DNA from: a virus
Reading direction: 5' to 3' (one strand)
IMG/VR virus record: IMGVR_UViG_3300042391_000182
Coordinates: 1-24,438 of that record
Length of the DNA: 24,438 nt
The first letter of the stretch is position 1. Every line of letters starts with the position of its first letter. Both the position numbers and the translations under genes were made by a program. This document shows positions 1 to 5,284 of this stretch, in pieces. The notes under the pieces were generated by a model. It saw only the letters and a program-made list of their open reading frames with translations. It had not been told where the DNA came from and searched no databases.

Positions 1-282
1 ATCGGGAGTCAATACTACATCGTCATTAGCAATAATTAGTGAATCGTAATGCCCTGTAGAGAAGGCATAGGAGACAATCTGATTATACGCATCTCCGAAA
101 TTGGCAGAAATATTTGGTCTGAACACGACTCGATTGTTTTTAAGTCTGCCTCTAACTTCTGCCCACAACTCCAGACTATTTGCACTAACGTAAACTGGCA
201 ACTCTCTTGCATATTGATTAATGCTCTCCAATAGTACGTGGATGGCTGGACTATCTACCGTAGCGATTACGATTGCTTGCAA
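1..282 (-). CDS. Glycosyltransferase-like protein, 5' part (cut by left edge)
   Basis: The reading frame is open on the minus strand from a TTG at 282 to the window edge, 94 codons. The TTG is chosen because AGGAG lies 5 bases upstream and no ATG or GTG exists between the upstream stop (325-327) and this codon. The N-terminus (LQAIVIATVDSP) looks like the first beta strand of a GT-A nucleotide-sugar fold. Around residues 84-92 it has IIANDDVVL, where the NDD resembles the metal/nucleotide-binding acidic motif of family-2-like glycosyltransferases. The rest lies outside the window. It follows the SAM methyltransferase gene in the same direction, separated by about 165 bases. A sugar-transfer role, on phage DNA, virion or host surface, is inference. 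It could also be another GT-A-like enzyme. Confidence 0.68.
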   Translation of the reverse strand, partial: MQAIVIATVDSPAIHVLLESINQYARELPVYVSANSLELWAEVRGRLKNNRVVFRPNISANFGDAYNQIVSYAFSTGHYDSLIIANDDVVLTPD

Positions 283-381
283 GTAAGCTCCTGACTGTAA
301 ACTTAAAAGGTATCCACTATAAACTTAATACGACTGACCACTGCTCTTTTCCCGTCTTGCTACCACCAGCCTTCCTAGGTG

Positions 382-453
382 CTATGGCTTCCCGCTTCTG
401 GGTGGAGTCCGCTTTACGTTTTCGCGTCCAGCAATGGTCATGCGTATTAACAT
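382..453 (-). CDS. Possible 23-aa peptide or remnant of a frameshifted small basic gene
   Basis: An ATG at 453 overlaps the TAA stop of the methyltransferase gene (ATGTTAA) and reads 23 residues beginning MLIRMTIAGRENVK before a TAG. A second minus-strand frame is open from 457 to 317 and encodes a strongly basic, gene-like stretch (TRKRKADSTQKREAIAPRK, then GGSKTGKEQW), but it has no ATG, GTG or TTG. A two-base deletion or one-base insertion near the GCGAAAACG run at about 421 would join MTIAGR to KRKADST. This is therefore either a tiny peptide, a gene broken by an indel, a sequencing error or chance. Nothing else is visible in the 283-446 interval. Confidence 0.25.
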   Translation of the reverse strand: MLIRMTIAGRENVKRTPPRSGKP

Positions 454-983
454 TTAGTTAAAACTACCTTCATTGAATCTACTGCTCGTGGAGTACGCAT
501 AATCTCGTCGGCATTAATACCGTCATCCATCATATCCTGACCTAATACTGACATCATAAATTCCATTGACGTTAGATTAAACCGATCTTCCCAACCTAAA
601 TACCAGTGCCAGTCAGTATAGTACAGCCAGCTATTCTCGTTGAACGCCCTAACATGAGTCGGGTCTTGCCATGCACCTAAACTCAGCTCATACGGTACGC
701 TAATGTGAAACTCACCACCAACCTCCAGCAAGTCCTTACAGTTAGTCATTGCTTGAATTAAATCCGGTATATGCTCTAAAACGTCATTTGCGACGATTGT
801 TTTAAACATCCCTTTTGTAATCTCGACCTTTCCGAACCTCGGTGTATCAATAATCTGACCAAACTCTACCTTAGATATATCTACCCACCAATCAGGATTT
901 ACTCTAAGCAATATATCTGCATTAAAGTAAGAATCTTTCCAGTCTTTGCCGGAGCCTAGATTTAACGTCTTTGGAATCACCAC
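447..983 (-). CDS. Class I SAM-dependent methyltransferase
   Basis: Predicted cytoplasmic S-adenosylmethionine-dependent methyltransferase of about 178 residues. The N-terminal LNLGSG (residues 7-12) matches SAM-binding motif I. ANDVLEHIPD (about residues 65-74) matches the acidic motif with the following helix common in class I enzymes. DLLEVGGEFHISVP is the usual strand after it. The later DPTHVRAF segment is typical of the small methyltransferases found beside glycosyltransferases (COG4627-like). The substrate cannot be read; the neighbouring glycosyltransferase suggests a shared carbohydrate or cell-surface/DNA modification task. The start is GTG at 983 or the adjacent GTG at 980, with AAGG a few bases upstream. 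The gene overlaps the preceding one (stop at 977) by a few bases, so it is probably translationally coupled. Confidence 0.8.
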   Translation of the reverse strand: MVIPKTLNLGSGKDWKDSYFNADILLRVNPDWWVDISKVEFGQIIDTPRFGKVEITKGMFKTIVANDVLEHIPDLIQAMTNCKDLLEVGGEFHISVPYELSLGAWQDPTHVRAFNENSWLYYTDWHWYLGWEDRFNLTSMEFMMSVLGQDMMDDGINADEIMRTPRAVDSMKVVLTKC

Positions 984-1228
984 TTAACCTTATTAGCCCA
1001 GAATGCAGCACTCATCTTGCCTTTAGAGATATTACCCGCATGACGAGCCTTAAAAGCCTCATTACGCTTGCTACCGTCTGGACTACCACTAACACCTTGC
1101 TGACCGAAACGAATCAATTTAACCTCGTCTCCTGCCTTTGCAAGTACCGCATGACTCTTGGTAGGATGATTAGGGGTTTTCTTTGGCTTGTTGTAACCAG
1201 CAAATTCCTCTTTACCACGCTTAATCAT
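977..1228 (-). CDS. Small basic conserved phage protein
   Basis: An 83-residue protein rich in Lys, Arg and Gly. It has the segments KTPNHPTKSHAVLAK, VKLIRFGQQGVSGSP and a C-terminal KGKMSAAFWANKVKW. This layout recurs in a family of small proteins of unknown function that I have seen in aquatic tailed phages; I do not assign a family number. The ATG at 1228 overlaps the stop of the gene before it (ATGA), and its own stop overlaps the start of the methyltransferase gene, so it sits in a coupled series. It has no membrane segment or signal peptide. The high positive charge would allow nucleic-acid or virion contact, but that is inference. Confidence 0.8.
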   Translation of the reverse strand: MIKRGKEEFAGYNKPKKTPNHPTKSHAVLAKAGDEVKLIRFGQQGVSGSPDGSKRNEAFKARHAGNISKGKMSAAFWANKVKW

Positions 1229-1377
1229 TTTTTCCTCGGCTTGGCAGTCTTGGCAGCATCTTTAAAGTCAGCCTTAGTCGGTGCACCTTTAGTACCAGGC
1301 TTACGCATCTTTTCTCCGCTACCTTCAGCTATGCGCTTTTTCTTGGCTGCAATATTTGCGTATAGTCCTGTTTTCAT
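1225..1377 (-). CDS. 50-aa Lys-rich phage protein
   Basis: A 50-residue frame from ATG at 1377 to TGA at 1225. The sequence starts MKTGLYANIAAKKKRIAEGS, continues GEKMRKPGTKGAPTKADF and ends in a Lys-rich tail. It is coupled at both ends: its ATG overlaps the stop of the gene before it (ATGA), and its TGA overlaps the ATG of the gene after it (ATGA). The GLYANI...KRIAxGSGEKMRKPG pattern occurs in many phage small proteins of unknown role. The strong basic charge and the coupled position among two other basic proteins argue that this is a real gene despite its size. Confidence 0.78.
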   Translation of the reverse strand: MKTGLYANIAAKKKRIAEGSGEKMRKPGTKGAPTKADFKDAAKTAKPRKK

Positions 1378-1568
1378 TTCTTAGCCTTGTTCTTAGCTGT
1401 ACGTTGACCACGCTTAGGCAATGATTTACCAGCCTCACTAAGTGCAATTGCAACTGCCTGTTTTTGAGACTTAACTACAGGACCACCTTTGCCAGAATGA
1501 AGTTCACCCTTGCCGAACTCAGTCATTACCTTAGCTACCTTCTTCGCAGCTTTCGATTTCTTCATCAT
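1374..1568 (-). CDS. DUF6496-like small basic protein
   Basis: A 64-residue protein with the core KKVAKVMTEFGKGELHSGKG followed by KSQKQAVAIALSEAGKS, then a Lys/Arg-rich C-terminus. The pattern of a short helix ending FxxGxLxSGxG followed by KQAxAIALSEAGxS is what I know as the DUF6496 domain of small phage and bacterial proteins of unknown function. The ATG at 1568 is preceded by AAGGA with an 8-base gap, although a second ATG follows directly. The gene overlaps the end of the HNH nuclease gene by 38 bases in another frame, and both frames look like real protein in the overlap. Function unknown; binding to nucleic acid would suit the charge. Confidence 0.82.
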   Translation of the reverse strand: MMKKSKAAKKVAKVMTEFGKGELHSGKGGPVVKSQKQAVAIALSEAGKSLPKRGQRTAKNKAKK

Positions 1569-1845
1569 TTAACATTTCCTTTACTTGTTCAAATAGTTGC
1601 TGTTCGGTAGTTTCGTGCTTCTTTTCCCAAGCCTTACGCCCCATTCCGTGATAACCAGTGTTACCTCTATGATGCTCAGGACAAAGCGGAATGACATTAT
1701 CATGCGAGTTTCTGACACCCATTCCTAACCCTAAGCCACGAATGTGATGTATCTCTGCCGGAGTGCCTGCATACCCTAAACGATAGCAAATTATACAACC
1801 TATGTCTGCTACTTTAGACAGATATTGCTTTTCTCTTTTCTTCAT
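1531..1845 (-). CDS. Ref-like HNH nuclease (RecA-dependent nuclease family)
   Basis: A 104-residue HNH-type metal-dependent nuclease. A zinc knuckle CIIC (C17, C20) pairs with LCPEHH (C55, H58/H59). The catalytic-type IHH (H33-H34) and the later HRGNTGYHG segment match the compact HNH arrangement of the phage P1 Ref protein (RecA-dependent nuclease family), in which the last part is TGxHG. In P1, Ref cuts DNA in a RecA-filament-dependent manner and stimulates recombination; a similar role here is inference from the family. The C-terminus is a charged helix. The ATG at 1845 overlaps the stop of the Zn-ribbon gene (ATGA). It sits in the same transcription unit as the VRR-NUC protein. Confidence 0.8.
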   Translation of the reverse strand: MKKREKQYLSKVADIGCIICYRLGYAGTPAEIHHIRGLGLGMGVRNSHDNVIPLCPEHHRGNTGYHGMGRKAWEKKHETTEQQLFEQVKEMLNDEEIESCEEGS

Positions 1846-2039
1846 TTTTCTACTTTATAGCTAGTAAAGCTCTCACCCTGGTTACATTCCGGACAGCAAG
1901 TAACCGTTCCATCAGAGCACCACGGATTATCGTTAACCACCGGAATTTCATCCCAATCATCAATAAATCCACAGTAGTCACATTTTGCTAAATTGCTATC
2001 ATCTATTACATTATCATTTAGGAAAGTATCTTTATTCAT
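1842..2039 (-). CDS. Small zinc-ribbon protein
   Basis: A 65-residue protein with a four-cysteine metal site, CDYC (C20, C23) and CPEC (C49, C52), with extra cysteines at 41 and 48. The rest is acidic. I place the start at ATG 2039, because an AGAGA element lies about 8 bases upstream; a longer start at 2069 has no Shine-Dalgarno within normal distance. Its stop overlaps the start of the Ref-like nuclease gene. Proteins of this type are often small DNA- or RNA-binding or protein-contact modules, but no specific function can be given. Confidence 0.68.
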   Translation of the reverse strand: MNKDTFLNDNVIDDSNLAKCDYCGFIDDWDEIPVVNDNPWCSDGTVTCCPECNQGESFTSYKVEK

Positions 2040-2076
2040 AGTTTTTCTCTCTATTAACGTAAATTTCATTTAAGTT

Positions 2077-2085
2077 TGCTACTAT
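2077..2085 (+). promoter_or_regulatory. Candidate extended -10 promoter for the acidic gene
   Basis: TGC TACTAT reads as an extended -10 element (TGn followed by a one-mismatch TATAAT). No good -35 hexamer is present at 17 bases. Transcription would begin near 2092, giving a very short leader that already contains the Shine-Dalgarno GGAGGA (2095-2100). It is the only visible way to express the isolated plus-strand gene that follows. Confidence 0.38.
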
Positions 2086-2103
2086 TTCTCCACTGGAGGA
2101 TAT

Positions 2104-2403
2104 ATGTACGGCATATCTATCGATGGTCAAGATTTCTGGTTTGAAGCTGAAGAAGTCGAACTCATGCAAATGGATGATGATGGCATAGTCTGGAAATACG
2201 ATAACGAAGCCTGTGTCTGGATGTACTTTGATGACGATGCAGACGAGTGGCTGTTATACGACGAGGATAAGTTTGATCCGTTCACAAAGTCGCTCTTTCA
2301 ACAGCACGATTCGACGCCTCCATCGACCGCCAGCAATCAATCCGAGCCTGAGCAGCGACCAGCATCCAACGTAATCTCTCTGCCTCTGCAACAGCTTCTC
2401 TAA
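2104..2403 (+). CDS. Highly acidic, aromatic small protein; possible DNA mimic or anti-defence protein
   Basis: A 99-residue plus-strand gene isolated inside a minus-strand cluster. It has a strong Shine-Dalgarno (GGAGGA, 2095-2100) just before the ATG. The first 60 residues hold 20 Asp/Glu against two Lys, plus 13 aromatic residues. They include three spaced blocks, VWKYD (29-33), VWMYFDDD (38-45) and WLLYDED (49-55), which look like a degenerate 9-10 residue repeat. The last 40 residues (Ser/Thr/Pro/Gln-rich) overlap the minus-strand gene at 2282-2608 and may be only a consequence of that overlap. Dense negative charge with aromatics is seen in DNA-mimic proteins such as Ocr or ArdA-type antirestriction proteins. 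No sequence match to them is claimed and the function is unknown. Confidence 0.7.
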   Translation: MYGISIDGQDFWFEAEEVELMQMDDDGIVWKYDNEACVWMYFDDDADEWLLYDEDKFDPFTKSLFQQHDSTPPSTASNQSEPEQRPASNVISLPLQQLL

Positions 2404-2608
2404 GCCCTTCTACGCACGTCTTATAGTCATCCGTAGTATAAGCATCAGCTTCCTTCTCAGCCATCGTATTTTTAAGGCTACGCTGAAACCCTAGAGCCTT
2501 GACCGTCTTACGATGCTCCGTTAAGTACGTTACATCTGCCTTAGCTTGTGCATACTTCTCTGCGTTCTTAATCATAAAGTTAATTGCTTCATTTGGATCA
2601 ATATTCAT
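2282..2608 (-). CDS. Conserved helical phage protein, unknown function
   Basis: A 108-residue, mostly helical protein. The pattern is familiar from phages of Proteobacteria: an N-terminal NEAINFMIKNAEKYAQAKAD, then YLTEHRKTVKA, and a C-terminal LREAVAEAERLRWMLVAAQA followed by RIDCWRSMEASNR. Its role is not known to me. It lacks signal peptide, membrane segment and cysteine clusters. The ATG at 2608 overlaps the stop of the VRR-NUC gene, so it belongs to the same operon. Its 3' end overlaps the convergent acidic gene by 122 bases; of the two frames there, this one carries the conserved-looking sequence. Confidence 0.78.
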   Translation of the reverse strand: MNIDPNEAINFMIKNAEKYAQAKADVTYLTEHRKTVKALGFQRSLKNTMAEKEADAYTTDDYKTCVEGLREAVAEAERLRWMLVAAQARIDCWRSMEASNRAVERATL

Positions 2609-2879
2609 TTGTTAGTTTCCATAATAGTAATTTAGCATCATCAGCACTTGTCACTACATTTACCTGACCTTTCCAGAGCTTGTGCCAGTTAACTTGATCT
2701 GGAGTAAGTACCTTTTTATCACCATCCTTGATTTCAAGCAACAAGTTTTTACCTTTGAAGCCTACAACAATATCAGGACAACCCTTTCCTACTGCATGAA
2801 GATGCTGAACCACCGCGCCTAAGTCTCTTAGTGCCTTAACAACCTTGGATTGATTATCGTCTACCCTTTTATAAACCAT
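2598..2879 (-). CDS. VRR-NUC-like nuclease
   Basis: A 93-residue protein with the compact PD-(D/E)xK nuclease core of the VRR-NUC family. GKGCPDIVVG (about residues 31-40) gives the catalytic Asp, LLLEIKDG (about 46-53) gives the E-x-K pair, and an N-terminal helix contains the QSKVVKALRDLGA segment. Family members include structure-specific nucleases that act on branched or flapped DNA, and phage ones are often short single-domain proteins like this. It would act on replication or recombination intermediates. The ATG at 2879 lies inside the end of the preceding gene (19-base overlap), with AGGAG about 10 bases upstream. It is near the Ref-like nuclease and the helicase gene, consistent with DNA processing. 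Confidence 0.85.
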   Translation of the reverse strand: MVYKRVDDNQSKVVKALRDLGAVVQHLHAVGKGCPDIVVGFKGKNLLLEIKDGDKKVLTPDQVNWHKLWKGQVNVVTSADDAKLLLWKLTNEY

Positions 2880-3094
2880 ACACCGTCATCTCCTCTTGAT
2901 CCTTGCGTCCATTGTTCCCTGCAATCTTTTTCTAATATCTGAGCCGTTCTATCTCCGCGTTTATTGCGGACAATAGAGATATATTCAATGGCTTTGTTTC
3001 TATCCTCAGTACGCCACTTTAATACTTGCCGGACTTCGCACCGATGCCTATGCTGTTCAGACCAATTGAAATGAGTTTTGTCGTAAACGTTCAT
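2861..3094 (-). CDS. Small conserved phage protein, unknown function
   Basis: A 77-residue protein with the core HRHRCEVRQVLKWR, KAIEYISIVRNKRGDRTAQI and a C-terminal REQWTQGSRGDDG. I recognise this as a recurring small phage protein (possibly the DUF7696 group) but know no function. It is basic in the middle and predicted to be helical. It begins within the last 38 bases of the DNA methyltransferase gene, in another frame, with only a weak GAGAAA element upstream, so the exact start is uncertain. Its 3' end overlaps the VRR-NUC start. Confidence 0.7.
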   Translation of the reverse strand: MNVYDKTHFNWSEQHRHRCEVRQVLKWRTEDRNKAIEYISIVRNKRGDRTAQILEKDCREQWTQGSRGDDGVWFIKG

Positions 3095-3890
3095 TTTGTA
3101 ATTTCTCGTAATCTTGATTTAATTCACAACCTAAATATTTTCTTCCATGTTGTAAGGCTACTTGTGCTGTAGTTCCACTACCTATAAATGGATCAAGCAC
3201 AATGTCATTCGCTCTACTTCCAGCAAGTATGCAGGGTTCAATCAAAGCAGGTGGAAATGTAGCAAAGTGCGCTCCTTTGTATGGACGAGTAGCAACTGAC
3301 CAAACACTACGACGATTTCTTGTTTCTCTTGCACCTATTTTTGCAATATTTTTTTGAGCACTTCCATTAACATAAATTCCTAAATTTGAATGTCTATGTG
3401 TTTTATTTCCCGGACCTTCTGGTCTGTTAGCCGTTTCCTGCATTGCTTCACTATCAAAAAAATATTTATTTGATTTTGATAATAAAAAAATATACTCATG
3501 CGCTTTAGTGCAACGATCTTTTACTGATTCAGGCATTGGATTTGGTTTATGCCAGATAATGTCTTGTCGAAGCACCCAACCATCTGATTGCAGAGCAAGT
3601 GCAAGCCGCCAAGGAACTCCTATTAATTGTTTACCACTTCCGTAACTATCTCCAATGTTTAGCCAAAGTGTTCCGTCATCAGCTAATACATCCCATACAC
3701 ATCGAAACACTTCAACCATTGCATTGATATATTCCTCTGAAGTTTCTTCTAATCCTATTTGCCCTTCATGACCATAATCACGCAAACCATAATAAGGAGG
3801 ACTTGTCACGCAAGTTTGAACTTTAATACCATCAGAAGCCCATTTACGCATTGTTTCTCGGCAATCACCAAATTCAATTTTATTAAACAC
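3057..3890 (-). CDS. Beta-class DNA adenine/cytosine-N4 methyltransferase
   Basis: A 277-residue DNA methyltransferase of the N6-adenine/N4-cytosine family. The catalytic motif IV is TSPPYYGLRDYG (residues 29-40), placed before the SAM-binding motif DPFIGSGTT near the C-terminus (about 233-241), so the order is that of the beta class. SPPY favours N4-cytosine methylation but does not exclude adenine. The start is put at GTG 3890, giving MFNKIEFGDCRE, because GGAG lies 6 bases upstream; a TTG at 3911 would be longer but has poor signals. It overlaps the helicase stop by 8 bases. No restriction enzyme is adjacent, so it is an orphan enzyme, probably guarding phage DNA from host restriction. Target site unknown. 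Confidence 0.9.
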   Translation of the reverse strand: MFNKIEFGDCRETMRKWASDGIKVQTCVTSPPYYGLRDYGHEGQIGLEETSEEYINAMVEVFRCVWDVLADDGTLWLNIGDSYGSGKQLIGVPWRLALALQSDGWVLRQDIIWHKPNPMPESVKDRCTKAHEYIFLLSKSNKYFFDSEAMQETANRPEGPGNKTHRHSNLGIYVNGSAQKNIAKIGARETRNRRSVWSVATRPYKGAHFATFPPALIEPCILAGSRANDIVLDPFIGSGTTAQVALQHGRKYLGCELNQDYEKLQNERLRQNSFQLV

Positions 3891-4884
3891 GAAACGCTCC
3901 ACGATTATCAAAGTCTATAGGCTGACCACCTTGTACCTCAATGAACTGCTGGCTGTTGTGCTCGAAATACAATCCGTAAAACTCCTCAGCTTCACCGTTC
4001 CTCTGCTTTTGGCACATTAGAAACATATCTGGCTGCTTCTCGTCATAATCCTCATTGTTCCTACGTGCGTTCTCTTTCTTCTTATTACGCCAGACTAAGA
4101 ACACGTTATCCACCTGATCCGCAATTGATCCTGAGCCTTTTAAATCAGTCTTGCCAGGCTGTATCTCCTCAGATTGCAACTTACGTATATGGTGAACCAG
4201 ATGAATGTGTACGTTATGGTCTCTCGCTAATGCACAAAGTTCGTCAACAAAGGATTTCTGCTCGTTTAACGCATCCTCACCGCTAACGCACTTCATTAAT
4301 GAGTCAATAAAGATATGCTGTATCCCTAACTCAACCGCACAGTACCGAGCCATTGCTATCGTTTTCTGAGCAGTCGTAGAACCTTGCTGATCGTAAAGAT
4401 ATAGATTCTCGTCAATGAATCCTGTGAATCTACCCAATAACGACCGTATGTAGCCTTCCTTGTCATGCGTTAACGGAATACTAATATTCTCACCAGCAAA
4501 CTGCCTGAGCATCCTAACAATGGTAGTTACAGGTTTCATTTCATAACTAGCAATGCAAACCTTTAAGTTCTGCTTAATCAATCCTAGTGCTATCTGTCCT
4601 GTTACAAGGCTCTTGCCGCCTCCGTTCCCACCTGCGTATACGGTAACCTCACCTAGCCTGAATTTAACGTCTGCGTGAGTCTTAGACCACGGCATAACAG
4701 CATCTGCTGTCTGCTCTGGGTCGATATAGTTCTGGTATATCTCATCAAGCCAGGTAGCCGCAGATTTAACCTGTGCCGATAAGTCTGTGCCTTTGAGATA
4801 TTTGTCTACATCAATGTTCTGAGACTTGATGATATTGCGATCATCGTAAAGTCGTTCCGCTATTGCAAAAATATTATCCGACAT
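3883..4884 (-). CDS. DnaB/gp4-like replicative helicase (RecA-fold ATPase)
   Basis: A 333-residue hexameric-helicase-type ATPase. The Walker A motif GGNGGGKS is at residues 85-92, followed by the typical LVTGQIALGLIKQNLKV segment. ASYEMKP (about 112) resembles the DnaB/gp4 H1a region, IFIDSLMK (about 195) is Walker B, and HLVHHIRK (about 230) matches the H3 motif. KGSGSIADQVDNVFLVWRN fits the H4 region. It would unwind the fork 5' to 3' as in DnaB and T7 gp4. The N-terminal 65 residues are not a recognisable primase; the zinc-finger primase fragment is encoded by the gene immediately before it, overlapping by 11 bases. Together they resemble a gp4 protein split in two. Confidence 0.9.
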   Translation of the reverse strand: MSDNIFAIAERLYDDRNIIKSQNIDVDKYLKGTDLSAQVKSAATWLDEIYQNYIDPEQTADAVMPWSKTHADVKFRLGEVTVYAGGNGGGKSLVTGQIALGLIKQNLKVCIASYEMKPVTTIVRMLRQFAGENISIPLTHDKEGYIRSLLGRFTGFIDENLYLYDQQGSTTAQKTIAMARYCAVELGIQHIFIDSLMKCVSGEDALNEQKSFVDELCALARDHNVHIHLVHHIRKLQSEEIQPGKTDLKGSGSIADQVDNVFLVWRNKKKENARRNNEDYDEKQPDMFLMCQKQRNGEAEEFYGLYFEHNSQQFIEVQGGQPIDFDNRGAFRV

Positions 4885-5284
4885 ATTTAACTGCCTCCAT
4901 TATTCGATCGTGTGCCATTTTCATCCTAGTTTTATCGACCTCTGATAGTTTCTCGCCCTTTGACATTGAATAAGCTGCTACCGATACAACCAAAGCCTCA
5001 AATTCAATAACTCTAAGCAAGTCTGAAGCATAATATCTTTTCTTAACTGGAGGCAAGTCTTTATTTACGTTAGGGAACAGATCGTTTATATCCATTCCTA
5101 TTGCACCCATGATTTCTTGGATGCTGCAATTAGCAAAGCATTTCAATAAGATACGACCATCATCAACTTCTCTTATCGCTAAGCTAGGAGACTTATCCGT
5201 ATGAGCAGGACAGCAAGCTGTGTACGCTCCGTTACGACCTTTAACCTTCTCTAGGCGGCTGAGTATGTTCTCAATCATTTCCAC
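4874..5284 (-). CDS. CHC2 zinc-finger primase-like protein lacking TOPRIM
   Basis: A 136-residue protein whose first half is a primase-type zinc-binding domain. CPAH (C25, H28) and CFANC (C49, C53) form the CHC2 ligand set, followed by the usual helix SIQEIMGAIGMDINDLFP. In primases this domain selects the priming site on single-stranded DNA. The catalytic TOPRIM domain does not follow. The second half is a helical segment (YYASDLLRVIEFEALVVSVA...) seen in stand-alone phage versions. The gene overlaps the helicase downstream by 11 bases and the DUF1376 gene upstream by 10, suggesting coupled expression of a replication complex. Where the primer-synthesising domain comes from (host DnaG or a gene outside the window) is unknown. 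Confidence 0.85.
   Translation of the reverse strand: MEMIENILSRLEKVKGRNGAYTACCPAHTDKSPSLAIREVDDGRILLKCFANCSIQEIMGAIGMDINDLFPNVNKDLPPVKKRYYASDLLRVIEFEALVVSVAAYSMSKGEKLSEVDKTRMKMAHDRIMEAVKYVG

Noticed and set aside
49-461. Plus-strand frames of about 60 codons near the left edge
   Set aside because: They lie opposite the glycosyltransferase frame or cover the gap after it, have no Shine-Dalgarno and read as low-quality protein.
971-1384. 137-codon plus-strand frame opposite the basic gene trio
   Set aside because: It is the complement of three coupled minus-strand genes; no start signals, and the composition mirrors the opposite strand.
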